Assembly: GCF_000264905.1 (NCBI RefSeq)
Contig: NW_006763132.1
Location: 1,031,503 to 1,095,502 of the forward strand
Direction: 5' to 3'
Origin: Stereum hirsutum FP-91666 SS1
Taxonomy: Eukaryota; Basidiomycota; Agaricomycetes; Russulales; Stereaceae
DNA: 64,000 nt
The translations under genes were made by a program, and so were the position numbers. Of the stretch, positions 24,376 to 36,158 are shown one piece after another. The notes beneath the pieces were generated by a model. That model was not told where the DNA came from and made no database searches. It saw nothing but the letters and a program-made list of their open reading frames with translations. Position 1 is the first letter of the stretch; each line of letters starts with the position of its first letter.

Positions 24376-27300
24376 CTATTTGCCCTTCTTGCCCTTCTTG
24401 CCGCCTCCACCCTTACCCTTCTTGTTACCCTTTCCTCCATCGTCTTCCTTATCCCCGGCAGGTGTCGCAGCCCCAGACGCAGCAGCCGTCGTCGGACCAC
24501 CCGTAGTAGCACCAGAGCCCGCTTTCTTCTTGCCCTTCTTCGTCTTAACGTCGAATCCTCCCCACTCGCCATCCTCAGCTTGCTCAGCAGTAGGGGTTTC
24601 TGCTACCGGATCGGTACCCTCCTCCGGTTTTGGAGCCTCATCCTCTGCAGGTGCATCTTCCGTCCCCGCCCCTTCGCTGTCCGGTGGGACCGCCCCAACC
24701 AGAGGATCTACCGCAGGTGCGCCGTCTCCCTGTGGTTCTTCCGTGGTCGTGAGCGCCAGAGCCGCCACATCCTCACCCCCTTCAGGTACAATCGCGACGT
24801 CCATGCTCTGTGGTGCATCGAGCAATTCGCCACCGGTCCCCTCAGCGGTGCTCTCCCCAAACCCACCGTCGCCCGAAGCTCCCCAACCGCCTCCAGAGTT
24901 ATCACCTTCCCAATTGCCTTCACCGCCTCCACCTCCACCTTCTCCATTTCCACCTCCACTCGTAAGGCCCCAACCATCACCTCCGCCGCCACTGTTTCCC
25001 CCGCCATCACCACTAGCACCACCACCTGTTCCTGCTCCAAAGGATCCCCAGCCTCCTCCACCTCCGCCTCCACCTCCACCTCCAAACGCGCTGAACCCAC
25101 CCCATCCACCGCCTGCTCCCTTATTCTCCTCTCCAGCAGACGGACTTCCTCCCAAGAGACTGCCCCAACCGCCACCGCCACCGCCGCCGCCACTCTTTTC
25201 ACCAGGAGATTTAGACCCTCCCCATCCACCACCTATGAAACTTGAGATCGCATTGCCACCGCCGAATAAACCACCGACACCGGATCCAGCGTCGGACGTA
25301 GCCAATGCACCAGTCGGCTGTTCTTCCTCTGGACGTTTCGTGTCATTCAGTCCTCCGGGAAGACCCACCATCTCGAAGGTGTCTCCGTCGTTACCGCCAG
25401 CGTTATCGCCCGCGCCACTTAAGTCGACAAAGTCCGCATTTGCACCACCACCACTACCAGCCTCCGGCTGCTGCTCAACAGGGGCTTCGGCCACGGCAGG
25501 TACGACCGCCGCTTCTTCCACTGGTGGACTCGGTTCAGGAACAGCAGGCTCGTTCACCACCTCCGGAGCGGGAGGAGCAGGCGCTTCCTCCACTTGTTCT
25601 GGTTCTGGGACAGGCTCGGGCTGAGCGGCTGGCGTCTGAGTACCCCAAGGCGTCGGTATCTTACTCGCTGCTTTGCTCGCCGCCTTGCTGGCAGCTTTAC
25701 TGGCAGCTTTCGACATCGGTTTCGGTGTACCAGCCGCAGGGGTTCCAGCGGCAGGGGTTTTGGCGGGAGTGCCTACTTTGGACGCGGCCTTAGATGCGGC
25801 CTTAGACTTGGACGTTGAGACTGCAGGAGGCGCAGGAGGTTCGGGAGTAGGCTCGGGTTCTACTGCAGCGGGTTCTACTGCAGCGGGTTCTGCTGCAGGA
25901 GGTTCGGGGGTGGGTTCCGGAACGGGGTCTATGGGCGTAACGGAGTCGGCGGGTGGTTCAGCAGCAGCCATAGAAGGGATCGGCGAAGCTGCACGTTCGG
26001 TCGCACTCGGTTTTGGCGTGGATGCTTGGGCTGGTGATGCGGCTGCTCGTGAAGCAGCTCTCGAGGTGCGAGATGCTGGTGCAGGAGGTGGAGGCGGAGG
26101 TGCTGCAGGTTCCGGCTCGGGTTCTGGTATCGGGTCGACGGCGGCGAAGGACGGGATTGGCGATGCGGAGCGAGCGTTCTGCGTCGGCGTTACAACAGTC
26201 TCGCCACGAGGTGACGGAGGTCCTCGAGTGCCGTGGCCTGAAGTCTGGATACCTGGCCTGGGAGAAACTCCACCATTAGCTCGGGGCGTCTTTGGGACAG
26301 ACGCGGGAGGGTTCTCGTGCACGGTGGGGAGCCTACTTTGTGCCGATGGTCCGTCCACGAGTGGAGAAGGAAGCTTGGATGCGTTCGTGGACGATGTCGT
26401 TGAGGGAGCCGCGCCCCACACTGAGGATAGAGCTTCAGCGAGACGGGCGTTTCCACTTCTTCGAGAGCCGGACGATTCGCTTGGTGTCATCGGTGGCGGA
26501 AGGTCGTACCCACGAGAGTCTAAGCCACGAGGAGCCATGGACGACCTCGACTGACCTCCCGAAGGCGCCGACATCTCTCTCTGCTTGCCCTTATCCCTTC
26601 TCTCCGCGGCCAACAACTCGGAAGGGGTAACGCCGTTCTGGGCGTAGATCTGGGACGTACTACGAGAGTGAGTGTGCGATTGAGAACCCGTCTGAGACTG
26701 TGTGTTGGACGTTGTACGTGATCGATGATGAGAGCTGGTCGGCGTACGGATGCTGGCGCTACTGCCGTGTACGCTGGGCGTGCTGGGGTTTGTGACTCTG
26801 AGCTCGGTGTTGGGCACGTCGCGGTAGCCTTGCTGTTCGGGCACGGGAAGTTCGACCTCGCGTTGTTGGACGGGAGCAGCCTGTTCGTCTCGCGAGGGTG
26901 CGCGGGAAGTGACAGCTGAGCGTAGGCGGGAGTTGGTGCCTCCTTCGTCTTCATTACCGCTATCTCCCTCTTCTTCATCGGCACGATGACCGGATTCGTT
27001 GTAGACGATGGATGCAGGGCCACTGCAAAGAAAAGTACCGTCAGCAAAGTGCAAATGAGAATACAGCATCAGTGAAACCTACTATCTCGTCTTCCCCTAT
27101 AGACAAATATCCGTCAATAAACTAATATTCCTTCACTCAGGACCGAGAAGATCGCTGATCCACTCACATTGTCGACCCACTTGATCCTCGCCTTGAACTC
27201 CGTCAAACCAAAGTGAATCTCCACACTAAAAACAATCGTCCAATACTGCTTCCCTCCTCTCCCCTGTTTCGGCTGTGCGCTCCCACTAAGAGGACTCAAA

Positions 27301-29419
27301 TCGGCCTGGACGACGCACAGCGTGGAGAAGTTCTCCGCCTGGCGCTCAATCCACTTCGGGACGGTGTCCCCGCCGCGGAAGCACCAGATTTCGACCTCGA
27401 AGACGGAGAGGGTGGAGAGAGAGGTGACTTCGGTGCAATACTTGCGGCTGAAGACGGTCGACTCTTTGACGCGGACGCTCTGTGTTTATGAACACGCAAT
27501 TGGTGGGCAAATGTTAGTGGATGTGTTTCGTGATGGGGAAAGGCGGTACGTACCCGTGCGAGGATGCAATCGAAGGCGTCGGCGAGGAGACGGGGGCCAG
27601 AGGGCAGCTCACATAGCCTATCCTTCCTTGCGACATGGTCCGGGTCTTGCGGGTCGAATTCCCGCAGATATTCGACGCCGTACATGAACTTGGACATGCG
27701 GGCGGCAACGTGGTGATCACAATAAAACCCGATGGCTCCATCCGCTACCGCCTTCGACCTGAGATCACAGAGGTGAGAGTTCAGTGGGTCTATTTGGAGA
27801 AAAGTATACAATGCAGAGACTGACGTTTGGCTATCAGGTCGAGAGACGACGATGCCGAGAGGCGCGAGACGTTCTTGCAGTTGTGTGAAGAGCCATGGAC
27901 TCGCGGCGAACCCTCCTACGAGCCATACAGACTTGACAACACCTCGACTGGCGTTGATCTGGGCCTTGATGGACACGACGGCAGCCTCCACAGATGGTTC
28001 GAAGAGGGCCGCGATCTCGTTTCTACACAGAAAACCAGGATGAGTACGTCAACAAATGTTTGCCTCGACGCCACTTACCCGGTCAGCTTGAGCTGTCCTC
28101 CACGGATCCCAACACTCAGGTCTTTGTCGAGTGGCGATCCGAAAGGGATGAATTGTAGGTCTTTCTTGTCGCGGAAAAGACGTTTCGTCGTCTCGTCGAA
28201 TTTCTTTGTGATGTGATCGACAGCGTCGGGCGTGCCATATTTGGAGGTCTTCAGCTTCTCTGGGATCGAGTATGCGAGTGAGTTTTGAAACTACATTGGA
28301 AAATTGAACTGACCCACCTTTCAGGAACTCTCGTGCTCGCCGGCTCACGAAAACGGAACCAGCGAAGACGCCTGTAGGATAATGTCAGCGCAATGAAGAT
28401 CACAAGTCGGTGGAAATAATCCTGACAATCTGCGGGTGCTATCTCCTCCATGACGAGAGGTTGGGTGCCCCGAATAGCGTAGGAACTTATGTCTAGAGTA
28501 CCGCCTCCTGCGTCTGCTACTAGGAATCCACGTCCAGAGGGATCCTGTGGCGTTATCTATTAGACGCCGCCCTAATCGAATACAAATGAAAATAAAACAA
28601 ACCGAGAGAACGTCGTTTGCTAGCCCGTTCAGCACACAAGCGTGCAGACTGGCCTCTCCCTCGGTGACGAATCTGATTCTGGCCTTGCCTGAGTCCGTGT
28701 CAGGAATCAAGCCACCGTGTATTGCTGCTCTCCTCATTCTGGATTGTTGAGCGCCTTCCCACCCGTTTGGGTGACTCAAGACAAACTGCAAGTCCTTCTC
28801 AACCGCGCGCCACAATATTGCGCCGTTTGCGTGGGTATCGATAATGAAATTCTTAGAGCAGCGGAAGAGATACCCCAAGAAATCGCCAAAGACCTCGGTC
28901 GAAGTCTTGCCTTTGGGTATTGGTGGGAGACGCATCCCGTTCATGTGAAGCTTCATCGTCTTTGGACGAAGACGAAGCTTGAACCTACGGAAGCAAATTA
29001 GGCATTTTGTGATTAGAGTGCAAAGCGTGCATTTGAAGGAGTCGAACGCACAGCTCGACCCTCAACCATCCTTCGTCTTCTGCGAGATCGTTTATGGCCG
29101 CGCCCTCTGCTTCCGCGCCTGCTGCTTTCATCACGCCATGCTGGTCGTAGTACATTATTGTCGGGATCTTGGAGTTACCTGCGACATGCTCCTGGCCCGG
29201 AAATCTGCCCCGAATTGAACTGCGAGTCAGCTACGCGATTATACTCAACCGTACAACAAGATCGTCGCCGCACCGAGTCACGCCGTGGATCTTTGGGACT
29301 TCGCCCGGCTCGAGGATGGCGTATGATACACCGCTGAACGTGGTTCCGACATCAAAAGCAAGAACGAGAGCTCGAGTCGTGCCCCGGTATGGTTTCCGGG
29401 TATCGCTGGTGAGTGTCAT
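24376..29419 (-). CDS. Hsp70-like ATPase (HSPA12-type) with long WG/GW-rich disordered tail
   Basis: N-terminal half is an actin/Hsp70-fold ATPase: phosphate-1 loop AFDVGTTFSGVSYAI, phosphate-2 ADAGGGTLDISSY, adenosine motif VWLVGGFAASPWL, plus family segments FPGQEHVAGNSKIPTIMYYD and SKAVADGAIGFYCDHHVAAR. About ten exons. After FKARIKWVDN a 14-nt exon (GKTR plus two bases) near 27072-27085 leads in phase to YGPASIVYNESG in the last exon, 24376-27022. Family members normally stop soon after GPASIVYD. Here the frame stays open for about 870 more residues. The tail has Ser/Arg-rich, Pro/Glu-rich and AASK-repeat parts, then a Gly-rich block at about 24850-25240 with seven Trp, six as WG, a further EWGGFD, and a Lys/Gly-rich end. 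WG/GW repeats of this kind are Argonaute-binding hooks elsewhere; that role is inference. Confidence 0.82.
24850..25240 (-). repeat. Gly-rich WG/GW motif block in the Hsp70-like protein
   Basis: In the frame of the Hsp70-like gene this DNA codes for long Gly runs interrupted by single Trp in contexts GGGWGGS, GGGWGSL, GGGWGGF, GGGWGSF, GDGWGL, GNWEG and GGGWGA. Spacing is roughly 10-25 residues. The GGC/GGT/GGA codon mix shows it is not a simple triplet expansion. Confidence 0.8.
25655..25910 (-). repeat. AASK and EPAAV tandem repeats inside the Hsp70-like tail
   Basis: Coding minisatellites: tandem K-A-A-S units near 25665-25715, paired GTPAAG units near 25725-25760, and a repeated GGTTCTACTGCAGCG unit near 25855-25895. 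They probably vary in copy number between strains. Confidence 0.7.
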
Positions 29420-29831
29420 ATTGTCGGTTTGCGCTCAGCGCACCGCGAGCGGAAACGTGCAATACGATGATAACGGGTGGATCGAGCTTGAGGGAGAGGA
29501 AGGTGGTGTGAGAGCACGAAAGGACTGGAAGGCAGCATAAGTACGAAGGCGTGGGGTGCTCGAGGCGTGCATCGTAATACACGAGGCCGAAAAGAATTGG
29601 AACATGATTGATTGTGACCTGTCTAGCCTGTTCTCCTGCCAATGCGAACAAAACGCGGCTTGGAGCGTGGCCCGGACTGCCTGCAGGCGTTGCCGGGGTG
29701 GATGGAGAGGGATACAGCCTGCCTCACTCGCCATCATCCGTCTGTGATCCTCGAGGGAGAGGGCAAGCAGACTCCCCTCTCGTCGTACTCGCTATTGTAA
29801 CTGTCCTCTTCCTTTCAATCGCTCTCTTCGT
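29420..29831. promoter_or_regulatory. Bidirectional promoter region, Hsp70-like and coiled-coil genes
   Basis: 412 bp between two divergent starts. No TATA box or heat-shock element array is evident by eye. Inferred from gene layout only. Confidence 0.4.
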
Positions 29832-31587
29832 ATGCCGCAACATGCTAATGTACATCATGTCAAAGATCTCTACGATTCATCCGTCGAGTTCTTCGCGCTC
29901 CGCAACCCACTCATATCCTTCCACGGTCTATCCTCAACCACGAACGATAATCACATCTCCACCGATCCTGATCCGACCTCGCGTGCGCAGAACCTGACTC
30001 CCGTCCAACACCTTCGACTCGACAAACTGACGCGTGGTAGAGCTTCGAGACGAAGGAGGGGTGAAGGACAGTCGACAGAACGTCGACCCGGGAGTAACGG
30101 ATGCTCCCCACAAACTCGCCCAGAACCTCCTGCATCCATGGCTCTCGCATCCATCCGCAGCGAACTCGATATCACTCTCAAAGAGCTCGCCAAAGTCCAG
30201 GCAGAGCGCACGAAGTACCTTCAGCGATGCAAGGATCTCGAAAAGGTGTTGAAGGATACGACCGATGCCTTGCGGTCTCGCGAGAGGGAGGTGGATGACT
30301 TGAAGAGAGAACGGGAGAGGATATCGCTGATGCGTCGGAACAGCCAAAACACGGATCGCAGCCCGACGACTCCCCGGTCCAGTGGCCCAACTCCCATTCC
30401 CAGCCGAACTACAGTATCCATTTCGAGCAGAGACCCATACGACGATGACGTGGATTACGATGGCAGGAATCGTCCCAGACTACGTCGTGCCGATAGCACA
30501 GCAACTTTCAACAGCCGTAGGAATAGGTCCCAACCTCCAGTTCCACGCCCGATTAGTCTCGACATCACCGATAGCAGTACCTTCGCCTCCATGCACGGCC
30601 TCGAAGTCTTTCTCACCAAGACGGACAGTTGGTCAGGCGCACAGGTCATCGAGGCCGTCCAGGACCTAAATTCAGAGATCCTCCAGCTCTCTGCCGCAGC
30701 TGCCGAGCTCACCACAGTAACGCACAGGCGTGCCAAGTATCCCCCAGCGAAGGTGGCACAGGCTGGGAAGGATACGGCCTCGAGGTTGGGACCTATGTTC
30801 GCCCGCATTCTCGCGACACGGAATCACTCGCAAGATCCTACACTTATCCAGTTCAGCCTGCAGGCGTGCATGACCACTTGTACGGCACGCCTGCTGTCTG
30901 GATTCTGTATCGGTTTCCCCATCATGCCGAACGAACTATTTTCTCAGCTATATTTCCACATGCAAGCGACGGGTGCGTTGAGCGGCTATTAACAATTATA
31001 TGCCTCGCTCTCTTACTGAGTGACTGCCCACAGAACCTCAGGCTACATCTTCACGTTGGCGAGCATTAGCTTTGAGTCACATCCGCGCACTCAACCCCCG
31101 TCTGGAAGAGCACGCCGTCTTTGAATTTGTCGATATTATTCTTCGCGCCTATGCGGACATCTTCGTCCTCTGCGGCTGCATTCACACCGAGATCCCCCTG
31201 ACTTCTCCCGACGCCCTCAAAGCTCGTTTTGGCCAACAAGTTCGTCGCATCGCTATAGCGGCGTGCCACCTGGCGCGGGTGATCAAGGAGGAGATCATGT
31301 CGACGAACTTCGAGCTTATCCTTGTTGAACAAGCCAGGGCTTTCGATACCATTACGATGACGAATGCGTTCGGAGGTCATGCAGCCTCGAAGGGTTCTGT
31401 GCTGTGTACGACAGAGCTCGGGCTGAGGTGTTCGACGCGGAAGACGGTGAATGTGAAGTCAATGGATGGGACGGCGAAGGGAGTGGCGGTGAATGGAGCC
31501 CTAGGCATTGAACGGACTGTTCTGTTGCAGCCAAAGGTGGTATTGGAGTCCGTCGCTCAAGTATTCGGGCCTGCGTCCGAGCAATGA
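29832..31587 (+). CDS. Conserved-type hypothetical protein with coiled coil
   Basis: Not recognised. Two exons, 29832-30972 and 31034-31587, phase 1 junction, about 564 residues. The first 100 residues are basic and disordered. A clear coiled coil follows (SIRSELDITLKELAKVQAER, then CKDLEKVLKDTTDALRSRER), then a Ser/Thr/Pro-rich linker. The C-terminal 320 residues are helical with mixed hydrophobic and charged residues (HGLEVFLTKTDSWSGAQVIE, VFEFVDIILRAYADIFVLCG), with no signal peptide or membrane helix. An internal Met at 30138 (MALASIRSEL) could be an alternative start. Diverges from the Hsp70-like gene with a 412-bp shared spacer. Confidence 0.75.
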
Positions 31588-32249
31588 GCAGCCATTGTAT
31601 GTGTAAGTACTATAACATGTAAGTCCGACCTTTGACCCTCGGTGATCGATGCTCACCAAACTCTTTGTTCGGCGCAGAATAACCTCACATTGTACCATCA
31701 TCTTCGCTCGGGCAGAGAGCCCGGAGCTGCTATATCTATCTAACTCATAAGCGGACATGCCTATACCTGTTTTGTCCTGTTGTCTATTAATTTATAGCCA
31801 TCCGCCTTGTCGCGCTATCGTTGTCAGGATCTCACTTCCTTGTGTGGGATGTTGATGAAGAGTGTGGCGTGTTAAAGAGCCAAGTTCCCGGAACTTGAAC
31901 TTGCGAGCCTGCGAGCATCCAGTACCTATTCCTCTGAATTGAATTTTGACCTCTCAAATTCTTTAGCAGGCCATCCAGATGGACACTTGCCTCATATCAC
32001 TAGCTGGTATAAAAATCAGGACTCTCGGCTTTTCTCCACGCGCGGTGTGGATTTATGACACCCGCCACCCTTTGTCTATCCAAAGACACGCTTCTTCCCG
32101 AACGAGGACAAAAGCCTTGTTGTGCTGCGCTTCCGGATTCGCCACACAATGAACTCCGACACACTATAAGAAACGCGTTTCCGCGCCTCAAATTTGCCCG
32201 GCTCTCTTGCTTTGGTCCTCCGCCTTCCTGTTCTCAACCATCTACGTTC
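31588..32249. other. Spacer upstream of F-box gene
   Basis: Tandem (same-strand) spacer holding the 3' UTR of the coiled-coil gene and the promoter of the F-box gene. No further feature seen. Confidence 0.5.
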
Positions 32250-33602
32250 ATGTCTTGCAGCCTTTGTCGCCTTCCTTTTACGCCCAGCTGGATATCTGTA
32301 GACCCTCATCCGCCACCTGAGGGTATCTTGACAAAGGCTCAGGAAAAATATATGGTTAAGGCCGTGATTTGGGGCACGTTCGTTCCGGGATTGCTCAGGC
32401 ATGATGAATATGCCGGTGCGTCAGATCAGCGCAACCAGATTCAGTGAAACACAAGTTGATTTGGTTTCTTTTGCAGACAACAACATGTTCAGCAATGTCG
32501 GAAAACACCCCGTATCCATGGTCATGACCTGGCAGTGCCCATCCCCACCGTGTACCGTAAGCACCAATTCACTGCCCGTGCTTCGTGCCACATTTCCCTC
32601 GGAGCGCCACTGATGATACTGTTCATCTCTATCGTTTGTCCAGGTCATGGCCTTCCACACAACATGCGCAGCATTCTTGCGTAAAGCCCTCAACGCCGAC
32701 TCCTGGAGCAAAGAATCTCTCACCCGCCTCTGCGAGATGGAGCCCGTGTTGGGGATGCCACAAACGGGAACCCTATCTGGTCGATACAGGGAGCTCGACT
32801 ATGAGAACCTTGGTACTGATTGTGGACGTGATTCGCACGTCGATATTGAGCAATTTTGGGTCCCGGGTAAGAGCGAGTCCGGGCTAGACTGTGGATTTAT
32901 GTGGCAAGATATCAAGAACAGCGAGCTCGCTTGGACGTTGAACAGGCCCGACGTGTACGTCCAATCATTAATATTTCTTCCGACTCCGCATTTTAGAGGC
33001 TGATGACTATTGCGCTTATATTCAGCTTCCCAAAGTTCTTCACCGAAGTCAGCGAGAAACGTCTCTCTTCTGTCGGGGACCCTCATCCCCAGACCGATCT
33101 CCTCACAACTCAACCAGTCGACATTATACACGCTCTCTTACCCCACCTCTCAATCTCAGACTACCTGGCTCTCACCTCCACCTGCCGCTATCTCCGCCGT
33201 CTCGCGTTGACGACCTTTCAACCACACGCCCGCAAGCTCGTTCTCTCACTGGGTTGGGCCATGCCCCTTCGCCAGGAATATGCCATCGCCATCAAGAGTC
33301 AGGCTAATAAAAAGACTCCCGGCAGTGTCGTAGCCCACGAGAAACACTCCCCTCAAGACGCGGATTGGTTGCTTTATCTGAGCCATGTGCATAGGACGGG
33401 CAGCATGCGCGCTAGGAGGTGGAAGTGGGTCCTTGCGCAAAAGCTGGCAAGTCTGTACGAGGAGAAGAGAAAGGATATAATTTTTGAAGGCGGGAACGAA
33501 GAGGCGGGGGTGAGAAGTGCAAAAGGGAGGGAGGTCTATGGCAAGGTAGCCCAAATGTGGCCCATGGCGAGTATGTTGAAGGATGTCGAGGAGACGTTGT
33601 AA
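32250..33602 (+). CDS. F-box protein with N-terminal cysteine cluster
   Basis: Probable substrate adaptor of an SCF ubiquitin ligase. Four exons. The N-terminus MSCSLCRLPF gives C-x2-C, and a later segment has CPSPPC with FHTTCAAFL close by. Together these could bind zinc, although the spacing matches no named finger I know. The F-box sits near the middle: QPVDIIHALLPHLSISDYLA followed by LTSTCRYLRRLALTTF. The C-terminal 120 residues are basic and helical with no WD40 or LRR pattern. Exon joins are at 32415, about 32558 (GTAAGC donor) and 32957 (GTACGT donor). Function beyond the F-box is unknown. Confidence 0.8.
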
Positions 33603-34469
33603 GATGTTATAGGATAAGTGAAATATGGATGGTTGTATACAATCTATGATGACTGCTAAGAATCTTTTGAGGGGGTGTTCAGCTATTTATTGGCAAAATG
33701 ATAGAACTTGAAGGGCACGCCACACACCGGGATGTCCCGGTCAGGTCCAATCTCCGTTGCAAATGTTGAAACGTTCGAACTTCGACCTCTCCTCGACGAT
33801 GAGGTTAAGTTCAGGTCCCAAGGAAACTCTGCATCATTTCCGTGGACTTGGCAAAGTTTCTTCTGTGCGATTTTTCCCTCCATGCAGCTGCTCTCGGCAG
33901 ATGCGCAGTAAAGTTTCAGAGGCTTCTGTTACTGGTGCCTTGTTGACTTGAGGACACATCCCTCGACTTTCTCACTCCCAGTCATTCTATGGGCTACGAG
34001 ATGCATCTTCAGATTATCTTTGCGCGTGGACCTCCTCTCTGACACAATCGCTGGCAACGAAAGCACGTATGGCCGAATGTCCTCAGCTAGTTTCTCTGTT
34101 CCTACCGTCCGATGTACCCGACTGCGAACAGATAGCTGCGTGTCGCCAACGAATCCTCCTGGCAGCTGACGATCCCGTCTTCCTTACGAGAAGCGTCTCT
34201 CGGAATCAATTACACTTTGGTTTTGTCGCCTGTGCTATAAAGCTGCAGTATGCATGCCACGTTCGATAACCGTCTTTCGCTCCCGGAAGATTGTGTTTAT
34301 TCTTTCGCCTTCTTTCGCCGCGGGGATCGAAATCTCGTGCTATCCACGTTCGTGTGGGTACATTTCTCTGTCCCGTATAAAAGCTCATACCGAATGGCAC
34401 TGCTGACACCGTGGACGGTTGCTTCACTGAACCGTTGCTCAGTCTCTCGTTCATTCCTTATTCATCGCC
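33603..34469. other. Spacer with lectin-nuclease promoter
   Basis: Same-strand spacer. Several short open frames here have no family resemblance. The TATA box of the next gene lies at 34376-34383. Confidence 0.5.
34376..34383 (+). promoter_or_regulatory. TATA box of the secreted nuclease-lectin gene
   Basis: TATAAAAG, about 90 bp before the ATG at 34470. Strong match to the TATA consensus and at a normal distance for a fungal gene with a short 5' UTR. Confidence 0.65.
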
Positions 34470-36158
34470 ATGCTGTCTCTTCGCGTCTTCGTGTCTCTCG
34501 CCTGTCTTTTCTCCGTGGCCCATGCTCAAGGGTCGTTCAATACGCTGACCTTGAATGTTGCCGGTAAGTTTCATCGTAAAAATTCGCACTTGTCTAACTG
34601 CTGAGATATCTTTTCTTGACTACAGGTCTTCCGGAAATCCTCAACGGCAATGGAGAAACCGATAAGACGACAAACACAATGCTCATCGGCGAGGTAGATA
34701 GCTCTTCTTGACATGTGATTCTAAACCACTAACTTCCGGCATGCTCTGAAGATCCTCACCCAATACACCTACGACGTCGTACACGTTCAAGAGGTAATCT
34801 TTATCAGTCGAGCACTTTTGGTGTATCTTGCTCAGCCTGCCCAACATCGCCCACGTTTTAGGACTTCAACTACCATGCCACTCTTTATGAGTACGACACT
34901 CATCCCTACAGGACGGCCACATCCGGTGGTGTACCATTCGGTTCTGGTCTCAACACCCTCTCCAACTACGACTGGATCGACTTTAGCCGTACCAAGTGGG
35001 GTGAATGCTCCGATGCTTCTGAAAACGACTGCTTGACACCAAAAGGTTTCACGTTCATGAGGGTCAGACTCGAAGAGGGTGTCTATGTCGACTTTGTCAA
35101 CTTGCATGCAGATGCTGGAATTGAAGAGGGTGATGAGGAGGCGAGGACCGCGAACATTCAGCAGGTGAGCGCTGACTCTACGCATCGCGGTCAGAATATG
35201 AGTTGCGTACTAAACGTATACGTGGCCCGCATAGGTCGCAGACTACATTGCTACATGGTCCATTGGCAACCCGATAGTCATCATGGGCGACACCAACTCT
35301 CGTTATACCCGTGCCGAAGACAATATCCCCACCATCGTCTCCGAAGGCGGTCTTACGGACGCATGGGTAGAGTTCGCCGAGAATGGAGTACCACCCGCAG
35401 CTGGCAGCGACGCCTTGATTTGTGCGGACGATACCATCGCTACCAGCATCACGCAATGCGAAATTGTAGATAAGGTTTTGTGCGTCTGGATCATATATGT
35501 ATGCGAGGCTTTCGTGAACTCACTTCTTCCGAGCAGGTACCGTGCCTCCACGAATATCAACCTCGTCGCTACAGGATTCTACTACGACACCGACCGATTC
35601 GTCAACAGCACCGGAGGCGTCCTTACTGACCACCAGGCCGTCCGGGTCGAGTTCGCTTGGACTTGGGGTACTTACCGCCAAAGTGATCTCTACGGTGGTC
35701 CTCACGGGTAAATCTGCCCGCTATTATCTTTAATCCGTTCGTTATACTGAGTCTTTGGGTTTTATAGTACTTGGTTCAATGACGTCGGCTCTCTCCCCTC
35801 GAACCCTGCTTTGTCTTCTATCACCCTCCACGGCGGTAACCGCCTCGACGCCGTCTCCTTTACGCTCAAGGATGGCACTGTGCTCACCCACGGTGGCTCT
35901 GGAGGAGACGCTTCTTCCCTGACTCTCGCCTCCGACGAGTATGTCATCTCCGCTAAGCTCTGCTGGGGGAAGTACAACGACGAGACGCGCAACTTCTACG
36001 CTCAGCTGACGACGAGTACGGGAAAGACCGTCACTACCGGAGTGGAGACGGACGACTGTGGAACGGCGAGTGCGCCTGATGGGTACGGGATTGTTGGGAT
36101 GTACGGACAGGACGGCGATGAGATGGATCAGTTGGGGTGGATCTACGCCTCGATCTAA
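34470..36158 (+). CDS. Secreted endonuclease/exonuclease/phosphatase-fold protein fused to a jacalin-like lectin
   Basis: Extracellular. Signal peptide MLSLRVFVSLACLFSVAHAQ with a clean cleavage site. The EEP domain (DNase I / sphingomyelinase superfamily) shows NTLTLNVAGLPEIL, VVHVQE (metal Glu), FGSGLNTLSNY, VDFVNLHADAG (catalytic His), IVIMGDTNSRY (Asp/Asn) and LTDHQAV (DH pair). The last exon begins GTWFNDVG and reads as a jacalin-type beta-prism: SSITLHGGNRLDAVSFTL, GGSGGDASSLTL, CWGKYNDETRNFYAQL and GMYGQDGDEMDQLGWIYASI. Seven exons; phases agree. Whether it cuts DNA or phospholipid cannot be told; the lectin would tether it to glycans. A TATA box lies 90 bp upstream. Confidence 0.9.

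Noticed and set aside
24364..26630. Several long plus-strand frames (up to 414 codons)
   Set aside because: They are Pro/Ala-rich reverse reads of the Gly/Ser-rich tail of the Hsp70-like gene and lack any domain; biased composition keeps the antisense frames open.
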